The notes below the pieces were generated by a model. That model did no database searches, had not been told where the DNA came from, and saw nothing but the letters and a program-made list of their open reading frames with translations. Position numbers and translations under genes: made by a program. Below, in pieces: positions 28,956 through 39,580 of a DNA stretch of 64,000 nt; within the stretch, counting starts at the first letter, position 1, and the number at the start of each line of letters is the position of its first letter. Source of the DNA: Meira nashicola (lineage: Eukaryota > Basidiomycota > Exobasidiomycetes > Exobasidiales > Brachybasidiaceae); the NCBI GenBank assembly GCA_001600355.1, contig BCJU01000003.1:1182519-1246518 (forward strand), given 5' to 3'.

Positions 28956-30024
28956 GATGTCAATATGTGACAATCTTCACTTGCAATGTTCAACTTTGTA
29001 CAATAGTGTGATTGGCGTATTCTTCTAATCGTTATGTACTTTTTTTCAATTTGAATACAACGAAAGCGTTTCTCTACCTTTTCCTTCAAATCTGCCTACC
29101 AATTCCTTCTCTTGCAAGGATGAATTGTGTTGATCTGTCGATTAGGTAAATACCTTTTGGAATAAGTCGTGAAGTCGAACTCTGTGACGTGATAATCAAC
29201 AAAAAAAGAATTCTTTCTTCTTTATTTACCAAAAGAAGTGAATGATGGTCTTGGCTTCAATTCAAAGATCATCCGAATTTAAATGGCATTTCCACTCGAT
29301 CCAACTAAAAAGTGTCACATAAAACGCACACAAGAATGCATTGGCCAAACGCCACACTTTGCCCCTCTCTTTTCCACCTTTCCCAATTGAGATTGGCCAC
29401 TAGCAGCAGGATACGCTATTTTCTACGTTGCACGCGTGTTTCTTCATTTATATACGAATGACGTGTACGTGCGCACAAATCCAACAGGACAGAGAAAGTT
29501 CACTATTATTCGTGAAACTTACGACTTTTTCATTGTTTTTCCGAAGTACCGGGGAAATTAATGGTTGATTCACACACCAATATTTTGATTTCTATTGTCT
29601 TTCGATAGTGTATGTACATAAGGAAATGTAAAAATCATTAAGATAAAGCTGCTATGTATTCAAACATAACAGGGCCCAAAAAACAGATAGGGTGGCCTAA
29701 AGTGTGACAAAAAACGCGTAAAGTATCATACAGTTCAAGTGCCTTAATTTCCATCATTGGAGGCGCTTATTTGATATTCCGCTCATCTACGGTGGAAGAT
29801 AGTAGTGAAATAGATTTTATTGTCAATCATCATCATCATAAAGATTATCCTTGCGTTGATCACAACACAAATCAGCCAGACAAAGGTATAATACAACTCA
29901 CCTTTGACTTGTGATCCACTAATACTTGATGCAGTCGCAATAGGCGCGCAATAGCGCGTACAAGCTGAATTACAGCAATCTTTGAATTTCTCTTGTGGTG
30001 ACAATAAAAGGATTTTTATGAAAA
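28956..30024. other. Divergent promoter, Ras and kinase genes
   Basis: About 1.07 kb without a gene. Two plus-strand AG sites near the kinase start could be 5'UTR splice acceptors, but none is convincing. A TATGTACATA element lies at 29611-29620. Confidence 0.4.
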
Positions 30025-33000
30025 ATGACAACTCGAACTTCTTTCGATATGCTTGGAAGGCAAATAAAAGAAAGACAATCAGAATCTGATGACGAAGAGA
30101 GTGATTTGGAAGGTTCTTTCGACGACGAAGAGGAAATCATTTCGCCAGCTAAATTTGGCGCTCCTCTTTTAACAGTACAGCAACGACAACAACACCTTGC
30201 ACCACCTCAACTTACCCTTTCCACGCTAGCACCAACATCAATTGAAAGACCTCTTTTACGAACACGTTCTACTGACGGCGCAACAGTCACTACGTCTAAT
30301 CACAGTTCTAATCATGCAACCGGCTTAGGCGGCGAAGAGAATGAAAGTCTATCGGAAGTGAAAAGGACGGAAGTAGGCAACGAATTCACCATTGCTGAAG
30401 TACCTTCTCCGATTCTTACAAGTCCGAATCTGGGATTGAGTGGATTGAGCGAAAAATTGGCTCATCTATCTTCCAGAGATCCTTCACCGGCACCTTCAAG
30501 GAAAAATTCCACCAGTGGACCATCAAAGAGCTTCTTTTCTGCATTTGCCGCTTCAGAAAGTACAAATAATGGTGCTGCACAATACCCGGAAGGCTCTTCA
30601 CCGAATGACATGCTACGCTCACCATCTGTTGCAGCTGCTCTTATTGCTCAAGCGTCAAAGACTGGGTCAAGATATGGCAATGACAACGTGTCATCATCTG
30701 CTTTGGATGAATCTATGTTAGGCAAGAAACCTGTACGCCCTTCCGTCACTCGACCTTCTTCTCGCAGACCATCAGCTACAGCTAGCGCTCTGCAAATGGA
30801 TAAGAGCATATCTGCTGGGCCGACGCCATCAGATCGAACTTCAAATCAACGTCAAACGATTCGACCTATCGAGTCTGGTGGTCAATCAACCGCTTCAGCA
30901 AGTCACATGAGCACTCCCGGTACATCTGGAAAATCTACACCTCTTTTGACTGCTACTTCATCCTCTACTCGTTCAAAGCCAATGGTATTGGAAACAAGTC
31001 ATTTACACTTACAAACACATGCACCTAGTGGAAGACGAATGATTAATCAATACGTGATCGAAGATGAACTTGGAAGAGGTGTGCATGGTAAAGTTCGTTT
31101 AGCACGAGATACGGAAACTGGCGAAAAAGTTGCTGTAAAAATCGTTGAGAGAGAAGGTAAGAAACGTTTAGGTCAAAATTCGAATGCATGGTCGAATAGA
31201 CTGAGCAATAAGTCCACTCAAACTGGCGCTAGCTCACCAAAAGGAAAAGAAGTAGACACAAAACGATCGGAGGGTAATCCTGTTGTTGCAATTGATACCG
31301 CATATCAGCAAGACACGCAGAATACAAATCGTCAAATTACAACACGATTTGCACCTACACCACCCCTTTCCCCTGGCAGCAGCTTGAGCAAATATCAAGC
31401 TGCTCAATTGGCTGCAAGGTATGGCAGATGGGGTGAAGGTGCACCGAGTCATGATCAAGAGTTGGAAAGACAACGTGAAAAGGAACGTAAGCGGTTGCTG
31501 TGGACGACAGATCAAAAAGTCAAACGTGAAATTGCTATCATGAAGAAATTGGCGCACGAGAACATAGTTCGTTTGAAAGAAGTGATTGATGACCCTGCAA
31601 GTAAGAAAGTATTTATGGTTTTGGAATATATGGAAGGTGGTGAAGTTCAATGGAAAGATGAAAGAGGTTTCCCTACTTTGACTGTAGATGAGGCTAGAAG
31701 GACACTTCGAGATGTTGTACTGGGTTTAGAGTATTTGCATTATCAAGGCATTATCCACAGAGATATCAAGCCTGCCAATTTGCTTCTCGATAAAGATTAT
31801 AAAGTAAAAATTTCTGATTTTGGTGTATCACATTTCAGTTATGCTCTCTTGGTAGCAAGTGGCGGCTTACCCAGCATGGATAGCGATACAGAAAAACAAA
31901 AAGATCCAAGTTTAGCTGACGATCGCGAATTGGCTAAAACTGCGGGAAGCCCTGCATTTTTTGCTCCTGAGCTCTGTTTGGCAGGTGAAGCACCTTCTAT
32001 ACAAACAAGCATGGTGAATCGGCACAAGCCACAATCTGGGAGTGAGTTCCCTTGGTCAGAAAAGGATGCATCTTCAACACCCAAGGACGAACATGATACC
32101 AAATCTCAAATTCAATCTCGGCCTCCGATAACAAAAGCAATTGATGTTTGGGCTTTAGGTGTAACACTATACTGTCTTTTGTTCGGTAATGTTCCGTTTA
32201 CTGCCGATAATGAGTTCGCATTGTTCTCGGTCATCACAAAGGAAGATTATGAGTTACCTGGTCATATGGGTGCAGATCGGATTCAAATTGGACCGAGAAG
32301 GAAGAGATGGATTTATCATCAACCTTGGACAGATGAAGAAGGAGATGTTGACGAAATGCACGATAATACAAAAGAAGCAGATGTTGATACGAGTAAATTA
32401 AGTGAAGAAGCATTGATGGTGCGTGATCTTTTGGACAGGTTATTGGAGAAAGATCCTTCGAAAAGGATCAAATTGGATGAAGTAAAGAAACATCCTTGGC
32501 TAACGCGCGATTTGGAAGATCCACCATTGTGGTTGAGCGAAACAGATCCTAGCCATTTACCATTCGTTGAGGTTACAAATGAAGATGTCGAAACAGCTTT
32601 GACTGGTTTCAGTAAGATCAAGCAAACATTGAAAAAGTTGCAAAACAGATTTTGGGCTGGCTTTACCGGTCATGCACACGAAAGGCAAAATGAAAAGCAA
32701 AGAGGTTCTACTGAAGAGACAATGATATCAAATAGAGGAAAGAGAAGAAGAAGCAAATCAGCATCTCATGCTCGTCCTAATGTTCAATTGATCATAGCAG
32801 ATAGTTCACAAGCATCTCCACAGAGTACTTTGCAAAGTCGAGAAAGTACTTTATCAAGATCTAATCACGTTGGACCGAATTCTCATCCACCTTTGGCGCC
32901 TTCTTCCGGTAGACCGCATCATTTCTTCTCTCGTCGTCGCTCTGTCGCGTTAGATGGTAATAAACAATTTTTAGCTAAATCGGCTGAGAAGAAGAGCAGT

Positions 33001-34587
33001 CGCATTTTCCGAAATTCGTACAGTCAACCGGGATCTCGATCACATTCACCGACAAATTTAGATACATTCGAACATTCAAGCATTCTTGCTGATAAAGAAT
33101 TTGTGAAAATCAATTCAGACGTCGGACGATCCAATTCGATTCGAAAGAAGTCTTCTAAACGACATGAAGAGTCAGTACAGCCTTTGAGTGCTTTATCACC
33201 CATAGTAAGCGGAAAAGCAACAGAAGGAGAAAGTGAGATACTTCTTCCTATTTCCGGTCATGAAGCTTCGGTTCGATCACGAAGAGGTGGTAGCAGAATG
33301 CGTCCTGCAAGTCGCGGAAGCTTACGTGGATTTGAAGGTTTTAGTCTTTTACATCAACCTCACAAGAGCGTTGATGCTTTGAATAATTTGTCCAATGAAA
33401 AAGATGCGAACAGTATGCGCGAACGCAACTTTTCCGGTAGTACGACCTCCAGTCAAGGTCCCTCAAGACCAAGAAGTAGATCAAGATTGAGCGAAGTCTT
33501 TCGTCATGTTTGGCCTGGTGGAGGACATGGCGGTGAAGATCCGATCAAACACAGTCGTTTTCGTTCAAGACCACAAACTGCAGTCAATAGTGCTGCAGTA
33601 TCTCCTTCATTAGACAAAAGTGTCAAGATGCTACAGCAAGAGCAAAGGAGTGTCAGTGAGGGTGTAACTTCGAAGACGAACGTTGAAGTAGTTCATTCTC
33701 TTCCGCTGAAGGAAGAGAAAGTGAAACATCAATCTGATATAAAGGTATCAGAATCACGTCCAAGCCAAAGCATTTCATCATTGCAAAATCAGCAACAACA
33801 AATTCAAATCACTAAACCCGAACATGAAACGCCAAAAGCGATTGATGTAGACGAATACGATGTAGATTGGGATATCTCTGATGATGATTCCGATATTCAT
33901 CGAAGAGAATCTAGCAAAGGTGATTTCCCTGGTCAAATTTGGCATGGAACGAGTGATGGCTGGAAGATGGCAAACATTATTGATCAGCAAGATAGTTCCT
34001 CTGCTAGCGAAACAAAGAATACACGTACGCATGAAAGTCCAACACCTTCAGTGGAAGGCGGCTATAATGTCTTCAAACCGCCTTTCAAAGGTAAATTTCA
34101 GCTTGCCGGTAATGGTGAAAGACCGAAATTTGAACGTTTCACAACAGGAACTGATTCTTCCTCTGATCACGGATTACCGCTTGAAACGCAAGATCTTTCT
34201 TCTTTACGTCGAGCAGGCGAATTGGATACCGTTGATCAAAGCAAATCAATTCGTATGCCTGTTGCTACACATTCATATATTCCTGGTCCAGAAGTGGCAC
34301 CGGGTGATTTAACAATAATGTCAGATGATCGATTTGCAGATGCAGATGAAATTACACATGATTATGAAGAAGAAGGAGAAGAAGAAGGAAGTGGAGCACC
34401 TGATTCACAATCAAAACAACATGGCTCATCTACAGATGGAAGTGGTCAGGTTCGCAAATCTTTTGCTCCTTTTATGCAAAGAGGGCACAGTGTTGTCTCA
34501 TCCTCGCACGCAAGTGATACGGTTTCTGCAATTGATGACGATGACGTTGGAGTGAGCTTCAAAGCTGGACGTAGGAATGGTCAATGA
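30025..34587 (+). CDS. Ser/Thr kinase, Snf1-activating (Sak1/Tos3/Elm1, Ssp1/CaMKK) type
   Basis: 1520 residues, intronless. Kinases of this group phosphorylate the AMPK/Snf1 activation loop and, for Elm1, regulate the bud neck. The N-terminal 340 residues are disordered. The kinase domain starts at about 343 (YVIEDELGRGVHGKVRLAR), with VAVKIV Lys at 372. A Ser/Gly-rich insert of about 110 residues separates it from KREIAIMKKLAHENIVRL, as in fungal members. The catalytic loop is HRDIKPANLL (D580), then SDFG (D598), an activation-loop insert, and AKTAGSPAFFAPELC. LLDRLLEKDPSKRI closes the domain at about residue 820. The remaining 700 residues are Ser-rich and disordered. The domain is complete and should be active; its exact yeast counterpart is not determinable here. 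Confidence 0.9.
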   Translation: MTTRTSFDMLGRQIKERQSESDDEESDLEGSFDDEEEIISPAKFGAPLLTVQQRQQHLAPPQLTLSTLAPTSIERPLLRTRSTDGATVTTSNHSSNHATGLGGEENESLSEVKRTEVGNEFTIAEVPSPILTSPNLGLSGLSEKLAHLSSRDPSPAPSRKNSTSGPSKSFFSAFAASESTNNGAAQYPEGSSPNDMLRSPSVAAALIAQASKTGSRYGNDNVSSSALDESMLGKKPVRPSVTRPSSRRPSATASALQMDKSISAGPTPSDRTSNQRQTIRPIESGGQSTASASHMSTPGTSGKSTPLLTATSSSTRSKPMVLETSHLHLQTHAPSGRRMINQYVIEDELGRGVHGKVRLARDTETGEKVAVKIVEREGKKRLGQNSNAWSNRLSNKSTQTGASSPKGKEVDTKRSEGNPVVAIDTAYQQDTQNTNRQITTRFAPTPPLSPGSSLSKYQAAQLAARYGRWGEGAPSHDQELERQREKERKRLLWTTDQKVKREIAIMKKLAHENIVRLKEVIDDPASKKVFMVLEYMEGGEVQWKDERGFPTLTVDEARRTLRDVVLGLEYLHYQGIIHRDIKPANLLLDKDYKVKISDFGVSHFSYALLVASGGLPSMDSDTEKQKDPSLADDRELAKTAGSPAFFAPELCLAGEAPSIQTSMVNRHKPQSGSEFPWSEKDASSTPKDEHDTKSQIQSRPPITKAIDVWALGVTLYCLLFGNVPFTADNEFALFSVITKEDYELPGHMGADRIQIGPRRKRWIYHQPWTDEEGDVDEMHDNTKEADVDTSKLSEEALMVRDLLDRLLEKDPSKRIKLDEVKKHPWLTRDLEDPPLWLSETDPSHLPFVEVTNEDVETALTGFSKIKQTLKKLQNRFWAGFTGHAHERQNEKQRGSTEETMISNRGKRRRSKSASHARPNVQLIIADSSQASPQSTLQSRESTLSRSNHVGPNSHPPLAPSSGRPHHFFSRRRSVALDGNKQFLAKSAEKKSSRIFRNSYSQPGSRSHSPTNLDTFEHSSILADKEFVKINSDVGRSNSIRKKSSKRHEESVQPLSALSPIVSGKATEGESEILLPISGHEASVRSRRGGSRMRPASRGSLRGFEGFSLLHQPHKSVDALNNLSNEKDANSMRERNFSGSTTSSQGPSRPRSRSRLSEVFRHVWPGGGHGGEDPIKHSRFRSRPQTAVNSAAVSPSLDKSVKMLQQEQRSVSEGVTSKTNVEVVHSLPLKEEKVKHQSDIKVSESRPSQSISSLQNQQQQIQITKPEHETPKAIDVDEYDVDWDISDDDSDIHRRESSKGDFPGQIWHGTSDGWKMANIIDQQDSSSASETKNTRTHESPTPSVEGGYNVFKPPFKGKFQLAGNGERPKFERFTTGTDSSSDHGLPLETQDLSSLRRAGELDTVDQSKSIRMPVATHSYIPGPEVAPGDLTIMSDDRFADADEITHDYEEEGEEEGSGAPDSQSKQHGSSTDGSGQVRKSFAPFMQRGHSVVSSSHASDTVSAIDDDDVGVSFKAGRRNGQ

Positions 34588-34610
34588 AGGCCTAAACAAA
34601 CTTGGATATA

Positions 34611-34626
34611 CCCCCCCCCTTTTTTT
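34611..34626 (+). repeat. C9-T7 homopolymer pair
   Basis: Nine C followed by seven T, just after the kinase stop codon. It is a likely site of replication slippage and of assembly length errors. Confidence 0.6.
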
Positions 34627-34873
34627 AGCATATCTTCTATCCCTCCACTGTACCTATACACTTAACAACCCTATCAAGGAGCACAAGTTCAATTTATTTC
34701 TAGATATTTCTGATTTTGTCATTTTTTATTTCAGCGCAAAGAGGTTTTGTTTCTTTTCTGTATCAATATTCCAATCATTCCTAACAGATGTCCAAAGCAA
34801 TGCCATCATCATTTTAACATATCATAATTCTTTCCATTTAAAGTTCACAAAAGTGTGGGAAAAAGTACAAGAT

Positions 34874-37800
34874 TCATGACAGATGAGGGGTATTATTTGC
34901 GCTCCTTTGAGCAATTTGACGAACACGTTGAGCATCCTCTTTTGCACTCTCACGTAACATTCTCCCAAATGCTTGAAGATCGACTTCATTTTGAGAATTT
35001 GATTGAGCAAAAGAACCAGAATCTATCATCCTTTGTGAAGTGATATTGCGTGAAGATAGATTGCTATGAACACTTTCTGCGTTTGTAGAAGATCCACCTG
35101 TAACGCCATTCGAAGTACCATTATGGGCAACCCATTCTTTATGAAGGCTATCAGTAAGAGAAGTGGAAGAATGTAAACTTGATGTTGGCATTCCACGGGG
35201 TATACTTGCTTGTCTTAATTGAGTGATTGGGCTACTACTTTGTGAAGAAGAATGTTCATGAGAAGAAAGTGTTTGTTGCAAAGAAGATGCAGAAGCAGAT
35301 TGTGCTAAAGGATAACCGGAAGTACTATTAAAACTTGATCCGCTTGGCATTCCAGTATGCGCATTTCCATTCGTTCTGGAACTTGGACTATCTTGTTTCC
35401 AAACATCGGCAAACATGGCACTTTGTCCGGAAGGCAGGGCAGGAGAGACTGGGAACGAAACGTCGTTCGGACTTCCTCCTTGGAATGAAGGTCTACCAGG
35501 AGATATAAGAGCATTAATAGATGCCGTTCGAATTTTCCCCGGACGTAAAGGACTCTTTGCAGCAGAATTGAAAAACTTTCTTACAGCAGACGATCTAGGC
35601 GAAGGGCTAGGCGGTAAATCTGCCCAAGGTTGGTTTACGACTGGTGATCGATCTCTATCCATTGCAAAGCTTGATCTCGGCTTAATCGTGTTGGACCCAT
35701 TACCGTTATTATTCCCGCCTGAGAAATTACCCAGTAACGTGCTTCCAATACTCAAATTACGACTCCTCTTTGGCTCACTGCCGGATCCCGTTATTGATGA
35801 TTGGCCTGGACTTGAAGGGAAAGACAGAGAACCGAAAGCTTCTTTCCCATCACTGTTGTGAAAGGCGGGACTGTTGCTCAAAAAAGGCGACGTGCGACTG
35901 TCATCATAGGGTTCGAATTCCATGCCATCAGGAGGTGATGATTGCTTGTGAAGATTGTTGGTCTTTCCAGGCGATAGATCTAGTGCTTGAGGTATTGGTT
36001 GGAATTTGGGATTAGAAGATGAACGTGAGAGGCGTCGCGCTGTCATTGAAAGATTCATGACATCAGGCGAAAATGACTTGGATGGCCTCAAATGAAAATT
36101 TGGTTCATTAATCTGTGGCGTCATTGGAGAAGAGAAGGATCCTGAGGTCAAATTTGATGGAGTTGTATTTGATTTGGGTATTGACACCATCGCAGGACCT
36201 TGAATGTCAATCGCTGGCTGCTGGTAAGAAGTCGAATTGCTTAATTCCGCACTGGCATCGTATGTTTTGTTCGGTGCGAGCTCAAAATTACTGAAAGAAT
36301 TCCAGGTGCCCCTTCTACTATCCGCTAAACGCTCTTCTTCTGCTTCTTCAGATCCAATGAAACTACCAACCTCATCAGCTTCATGTCTTTCCTCCTTCAA
36401 CAAAGCAGGACTCAAAGATTTGTGAATTGTTGGTGAAGGTGCAACAGCCCGTTGGGCCATCAAGTTGTCGCTCATACTGTGGGCTACTGCTTCATACAGC
36501 AGCTGTTGACGTTGTATCGAACTGTTTGATACTTGTCGTGGAATAGGTGGTGGCTGCTGTTGATTCGAATCTGTTCTACTCTTTTCGCCTTTGGACGTCT
36601 TGGCGGCCCTACTTGCTGAAAATGATGGTAAACGGTTCCGCCAGCCACCTTCAGAAGAAGGTGAGCGCACTGGATGCTGTGGAGATGGAGAGCTTGGGAA
36701 GTTTTGATCGGATGTATTTGTTCCTTTACTGCTTTGCATTGAAGCAGTATCAATACCTAAACCAATGCCGCTATTGCGATCGTCCTGTACTGGCGATTGA
36801 CTGGGCGAGACGAGATTCAACTGTGATGTGCTACCAGTCAGCGACGTGCTATGCGAATCAGAACCAGGTAAATGTGAAAAACTTGGAGTTTTATCCTTTC
36901 GCATTCTGGAAAAGACACCTGAAATTTTTCCACTATTATTGCTTCCAGATTGACTCTGATTCATACGGGAATAGGATCTTTGATGTGCAATCTGTCTCTT
37001 GAAATTTTCATCGATAGGCGAAGTCGGTATGGATGTTGGTGGCGGAGGTGGTAGAGGAAGCTGCTTGTAGTCTATACTACCCATTTCAACAGCTTTACGA
37101 TGTGCAGCTCGATAACTTTCAGCGATATCACGCGAACTCTGTGATTTTGAAAAGCCAAAATCGTGCTGCTGGAATCCGTTGCTTGCTTGTGTCGGAGTAT
37201 AGTCTGCGTATGGAATGTCCGGCAACGCTTTTGGTAAAGCTATCTCATTGTCAATCCTTTCAATGGGTTGAGCGATTTTCTCGTCTATTGAAGATTGAGT
37301 GACCGTCTTTCTTCTTCCGTCGAGATCTCCGGCACCTACTTCTACCTCCCTTCTATTAATATTCGAATTCGTTATGGTAGCAGCAGATTGCCTGTGTGCC
37401 TGATTTCTGATCGCTTTCTCATCCGGTAGCTCCACCCTAGGAGAATTTGGTTTTGGAGGTAAAATGATGTCTTTTTTGGCTGCAGAAGTTCTTATCTGCT
37501 TTTTGCTTACCTTCCGCCTCAAAGAGTTCTTGCGTCCTGCTGTGGGAATCATGTCCTCTGATGCACTGCTATCACGTCTCTGTCTTGTATCTGTAACAAA
37601 AGGAATGCTTTCGAGTTGCTTATTTGCATCGGGAAGTGGTTCATTGAGTGCAGCCTCCTTTGCTTGCAATCGTGCAGCATTGACGTCTTCAATACTTTTG
37701 TGACGAGATCTTCTTTTCTTTATGGTAGATGTATTTGATGGTATTGCATCATCAGAAGAACCAAGACCGCCTTCGTCGCTAACTGCATCGTGGAATTCTT

Positions 37801-39580
37801 GACCATCTTCTGTATCCATACTGAGCGATCTATTGTGCGAAGAACTTTTGGGAAGCGAAACAAATGTCTTTTGAGATCGTGCTGTGGCATCACTTGAATT
37901 TGTCGCTTGCATAGAAGGTGTGCTGGATTGTTTTGCTTGAGATCGTTCAACGGGTGAGGCAATCGCATTTTCTACAACAGCATTCACTGCAGGCATGACT
38001 TCTTCTTTTTTTGCCACAGCTTCGTTTTGCGGAGGATGCGATATGGCAGTACCCGCTTTTGCTTCTTGATCAGTATTTTGTGTGGTCATTGTGCTTTGTG
38101 TGGGTAGTTTGACTTCTTTCACTTGGACAGGATTAGCAATGACTGCTGTACCATCATTAATACCATTATTCTCCTCCTGCTGAATGATTGGCGTACGACG
38201 TAAAGGCGAACGGGGAGGTGGAGTAGGTGCAGCTCTTTGCATAATGTCAACAGATGCACGGGTGGGCGTTGCAACTCTTAGGATGGGCATTGGCTTTTTG
38301 GCTTCCGATTGCAAAGGCAATTGCGCTGCTGTTGCTTGTTTATCCGCTCTTCTTCCTGCGACTGCGCTTCGAAAGGGAGAAATGATTGCATCCAATCCTC
38401 TTCTTTGAGATTTGACATTCTCTTGCCTTAGTCTCACCACATCATCGTCTGGTAAACGGAAATCAACCGATCGTCTGCCAGGTAGACTTTGCGTAAGATT
38501 GGCAAACATCGTACGTGTAGGCGGAGGCGAAGAAGCTGTGGAAGCAGGACTGCCTTGAGGTAGTTCGGGACTTACCGAAGACTGTCTAAGGGGGAAAGCA
38601 TTGGTGTTCGTTGGCGATAGAAGCGAAGGTGATTGCACATCCATCCCACGTTCATCAATACTTCCCATACGATCGGCTCCATGACGTAAACGAGCATCAT
38701 CTGCTAGTCTCGGTGAAAGGTTGAGCGGACTGTTGTTGGCATCAAATGATCTTTTGGAAAGGTATGGAAGAGATGGTGAAGATGTATTCGCTTCACCTTC
38801 CCCGATTGCTTGTTGATCGTATATGGGAGAAAGACTCTCTTGTGGCTGCTCTTGGTAAGCTGCGTGACTTGTCGTTCGTGGAGGCGGTACAGGTGGAGCG
38901 GCAGCCCTTGCTTTGCCTTTTTCCTTCTTTCGCTTTCTTCTCTGGCCGCGATCGGTAGCACTCGTTTTGACAGATGAACCTCCCGCTGTAGCATCAGATT
39001 TTACGTCTAGAGATCCTGTTCGTAGTCTTGCACTTCCACTACCTTCCTGGTAGGATTTGTTGGTATTGGTCTCGTCAACGCTTCTCTCTCGTGCTGATGC
39101 TTGACGTCTATTTTCAGACTCGCCCAATGCATCACCTTGGTTGGCTAAAAGCGTCCATACGCTGGCATCGGGTACCATCATTACATCATTCAATGCAGGT
39201 CTTGACTTGGCGTTAGGGGTATTTTGAGCAGAACCAACTTTGGATGCTGTCCTTGATCTGCTTCTTCGCAAAGATGGAGGTTGTGAAGTAGACGATGGCG
39301 AAGGTTGATGTGAGTTAGATGAACCATCAATGCTTTTACGAGTATTGCGAATACTTCCTCCGTATCGTTCGACCCAAGCGGCATGTTGAGGATGGGAAGG
39401 ATTGGAAGCCTGTACGATCACGTCAAATGCATCAGCTCCGGTGTTATTTTTTGAAGAAGAAGCAGGGAAAGGTGCAAGACTTGGAGAAGACAGATTTCGT
39501 AAACTTGATGTACTTCTCGGCTCCCGCAGAGGCCTTGCTATAGAAGTTTGCTTTATTGCTTCTTCTGATAGATCCTTCAT
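34874..39580 (-). CDS. 1568-residue disordered protein of unknown function
   Basis: A single intronless frame with no enzymatic domain that I recognise. Nearly the whole length is low complexity: Ser-, Pro-, Asn- and Gln-rich, with basic and Ser-Pro motifs. Short ordered-looking islands are SNPSHPQHAAWVERYG near residue 60, YADYTPTQASNGFQQHDFGF at mid-length, and a C-terminal helix EVDLQAFGRMLRESAKEDAQ near residue 1530. Proline stretches (APPVPPPRT, LPLPPPPPTSIPTSP) could bind SH3 or WW domains. Many RSxS-type sites suggest phosphorylation. Such proteins often act as polarity or signalling scaffolds, but nothing here proves that. ATG at 39580 is the first in frame. It converges with the kinase gene. 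Confidence 0.75.
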   Translation of the reverse strand: MKDLSEEAIKQTSIARPLREPRSTSSLRNLSSPSLAPFPASSSKNNTGADAFDVIVQASNPSHPQHAAWVERYGGSIRNTRKSIDGSSNSHQPSPSSTSQPPSLRRSRSRTASKVGSAQNTPNAKSRPALNDVMMVPDASVWTLLANQGDALGESENRRQASARERSVDETNTNKSYQEGSGSARLRTGSLDVKSDATAGGSSVKTSATDRGQRRKRKKEKGKARAAAPPVPPPRTTSHAAYQEQPQESLSPIYDQQAIGEGEANTSSPSLPYLSKRSFDANNSPLNLSPRLADDARLRHGADRMGSIDERGMDVQSPSLLSPTNTNAFPLRQSSVSPELPQGSPASTASSPPPTRTMFANLTQSLPGRRSVDFRLPDDDVVRLRQENVKSQRRGLDAIISPFRSAVAGRRADKQATAAQLPLQSEAKKPMPILRVATPTRASVDIMQRAAPTPPPRSPLRRTPIIQQEENNGINDGTAVIANPVQVKEVKLPTQSTMTTQNTDQEAKAGTAISHPPQNEAVAKKEEVMPAVNAVVENAIASPVERSQAKQSSTPSMQATNSSDATARSQKTFVSLPKSSSHNRSLSMDTEDGQEFHDAVSDEGGLGSSDDAIPSNTSTIKKRRSRHKSIEDVNAARLQAKEAALNEPLPDANKQLESIPFVTDTRQRRDSSASEDMIPTAGRKNSLRRKVSKKQIRTSAAKKDIILPPKPNSPRVELPDEKAIRNQAHRQSAATITNSNINRREVEVGAGDLDGRRKTVTQSSIDEKIAQPIERIDNEIALPKALPDIPYADYTPTQASNGFQQHDFGFSKSQSSRDIAESYRAAHRKAVEMGSIDYKQLPLPPPPPTSIPTSPIDENFKRQIAHQRSYSRMNQSQSGSNNSGKISGVFSRMRKDKTPSFSHLPGSDSHSTSLTGSTSQLNLVSPSQSPVQDDRNSGIGLGIDTASMQSSKGTNTSDQNFPSSPSPQHPVRSPSSEGGWRNRLPSFSASRAAKTSKGEKSRTDSNQQQPPPIPRQVSNSSIQRQQLLYEAVAHSMSDNLMAQRAVAPSPTIHKSLSPALLKEERHEADEVGSFIGSEEAEEERLADSRRGTWNSFSNFELAPNKTYDASAELSNSTSYQQPAIDIQGPAMVSIPKSNTTPSNLTSGSFSSPMTPQINEPNFHLRPSKSFSPDVMNLSMTARRLSRSSSNPKFQPIPQALDLSPGKTNNLHKQSSPPDGMEFEPYDDSRTSPFLSNSPAFHNSDGKEAFGSLSFPSSPGQSSITGSGSEPKRSRNLSIGSTLLGNFSGGNNNGNGSNTIKPRSSFAMDRDRSPVVNQPWADLPPSPSPRSSAVRKFFNSAAKSPLRPGKIRTASINALISPGRPSFQGGSPNDVSFPVSPALPSGQSAMFADVWKQDSPSSRTNGNAHTGMPSGSSFNSTSGYPLAQSASASSLQQTLSSHEHSSSQSSSPITQLRQASIPRGMPTSSLHSSTSLTDSLHKEWVAHNGTSNGVTGGSSTNAESVHSNLSSRNITSQRMIDSGSFAQSNSQNEVDLQAFGRMLRESAKEDAQRVRQIAQRSANNTPHLS

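Noticed and set aside
31234..31650. 138-codon minus-strand frame inside the kinase gene
   Set aside because: Fully antisense to a conserved kinase domain, with no motif; a shadow frame.
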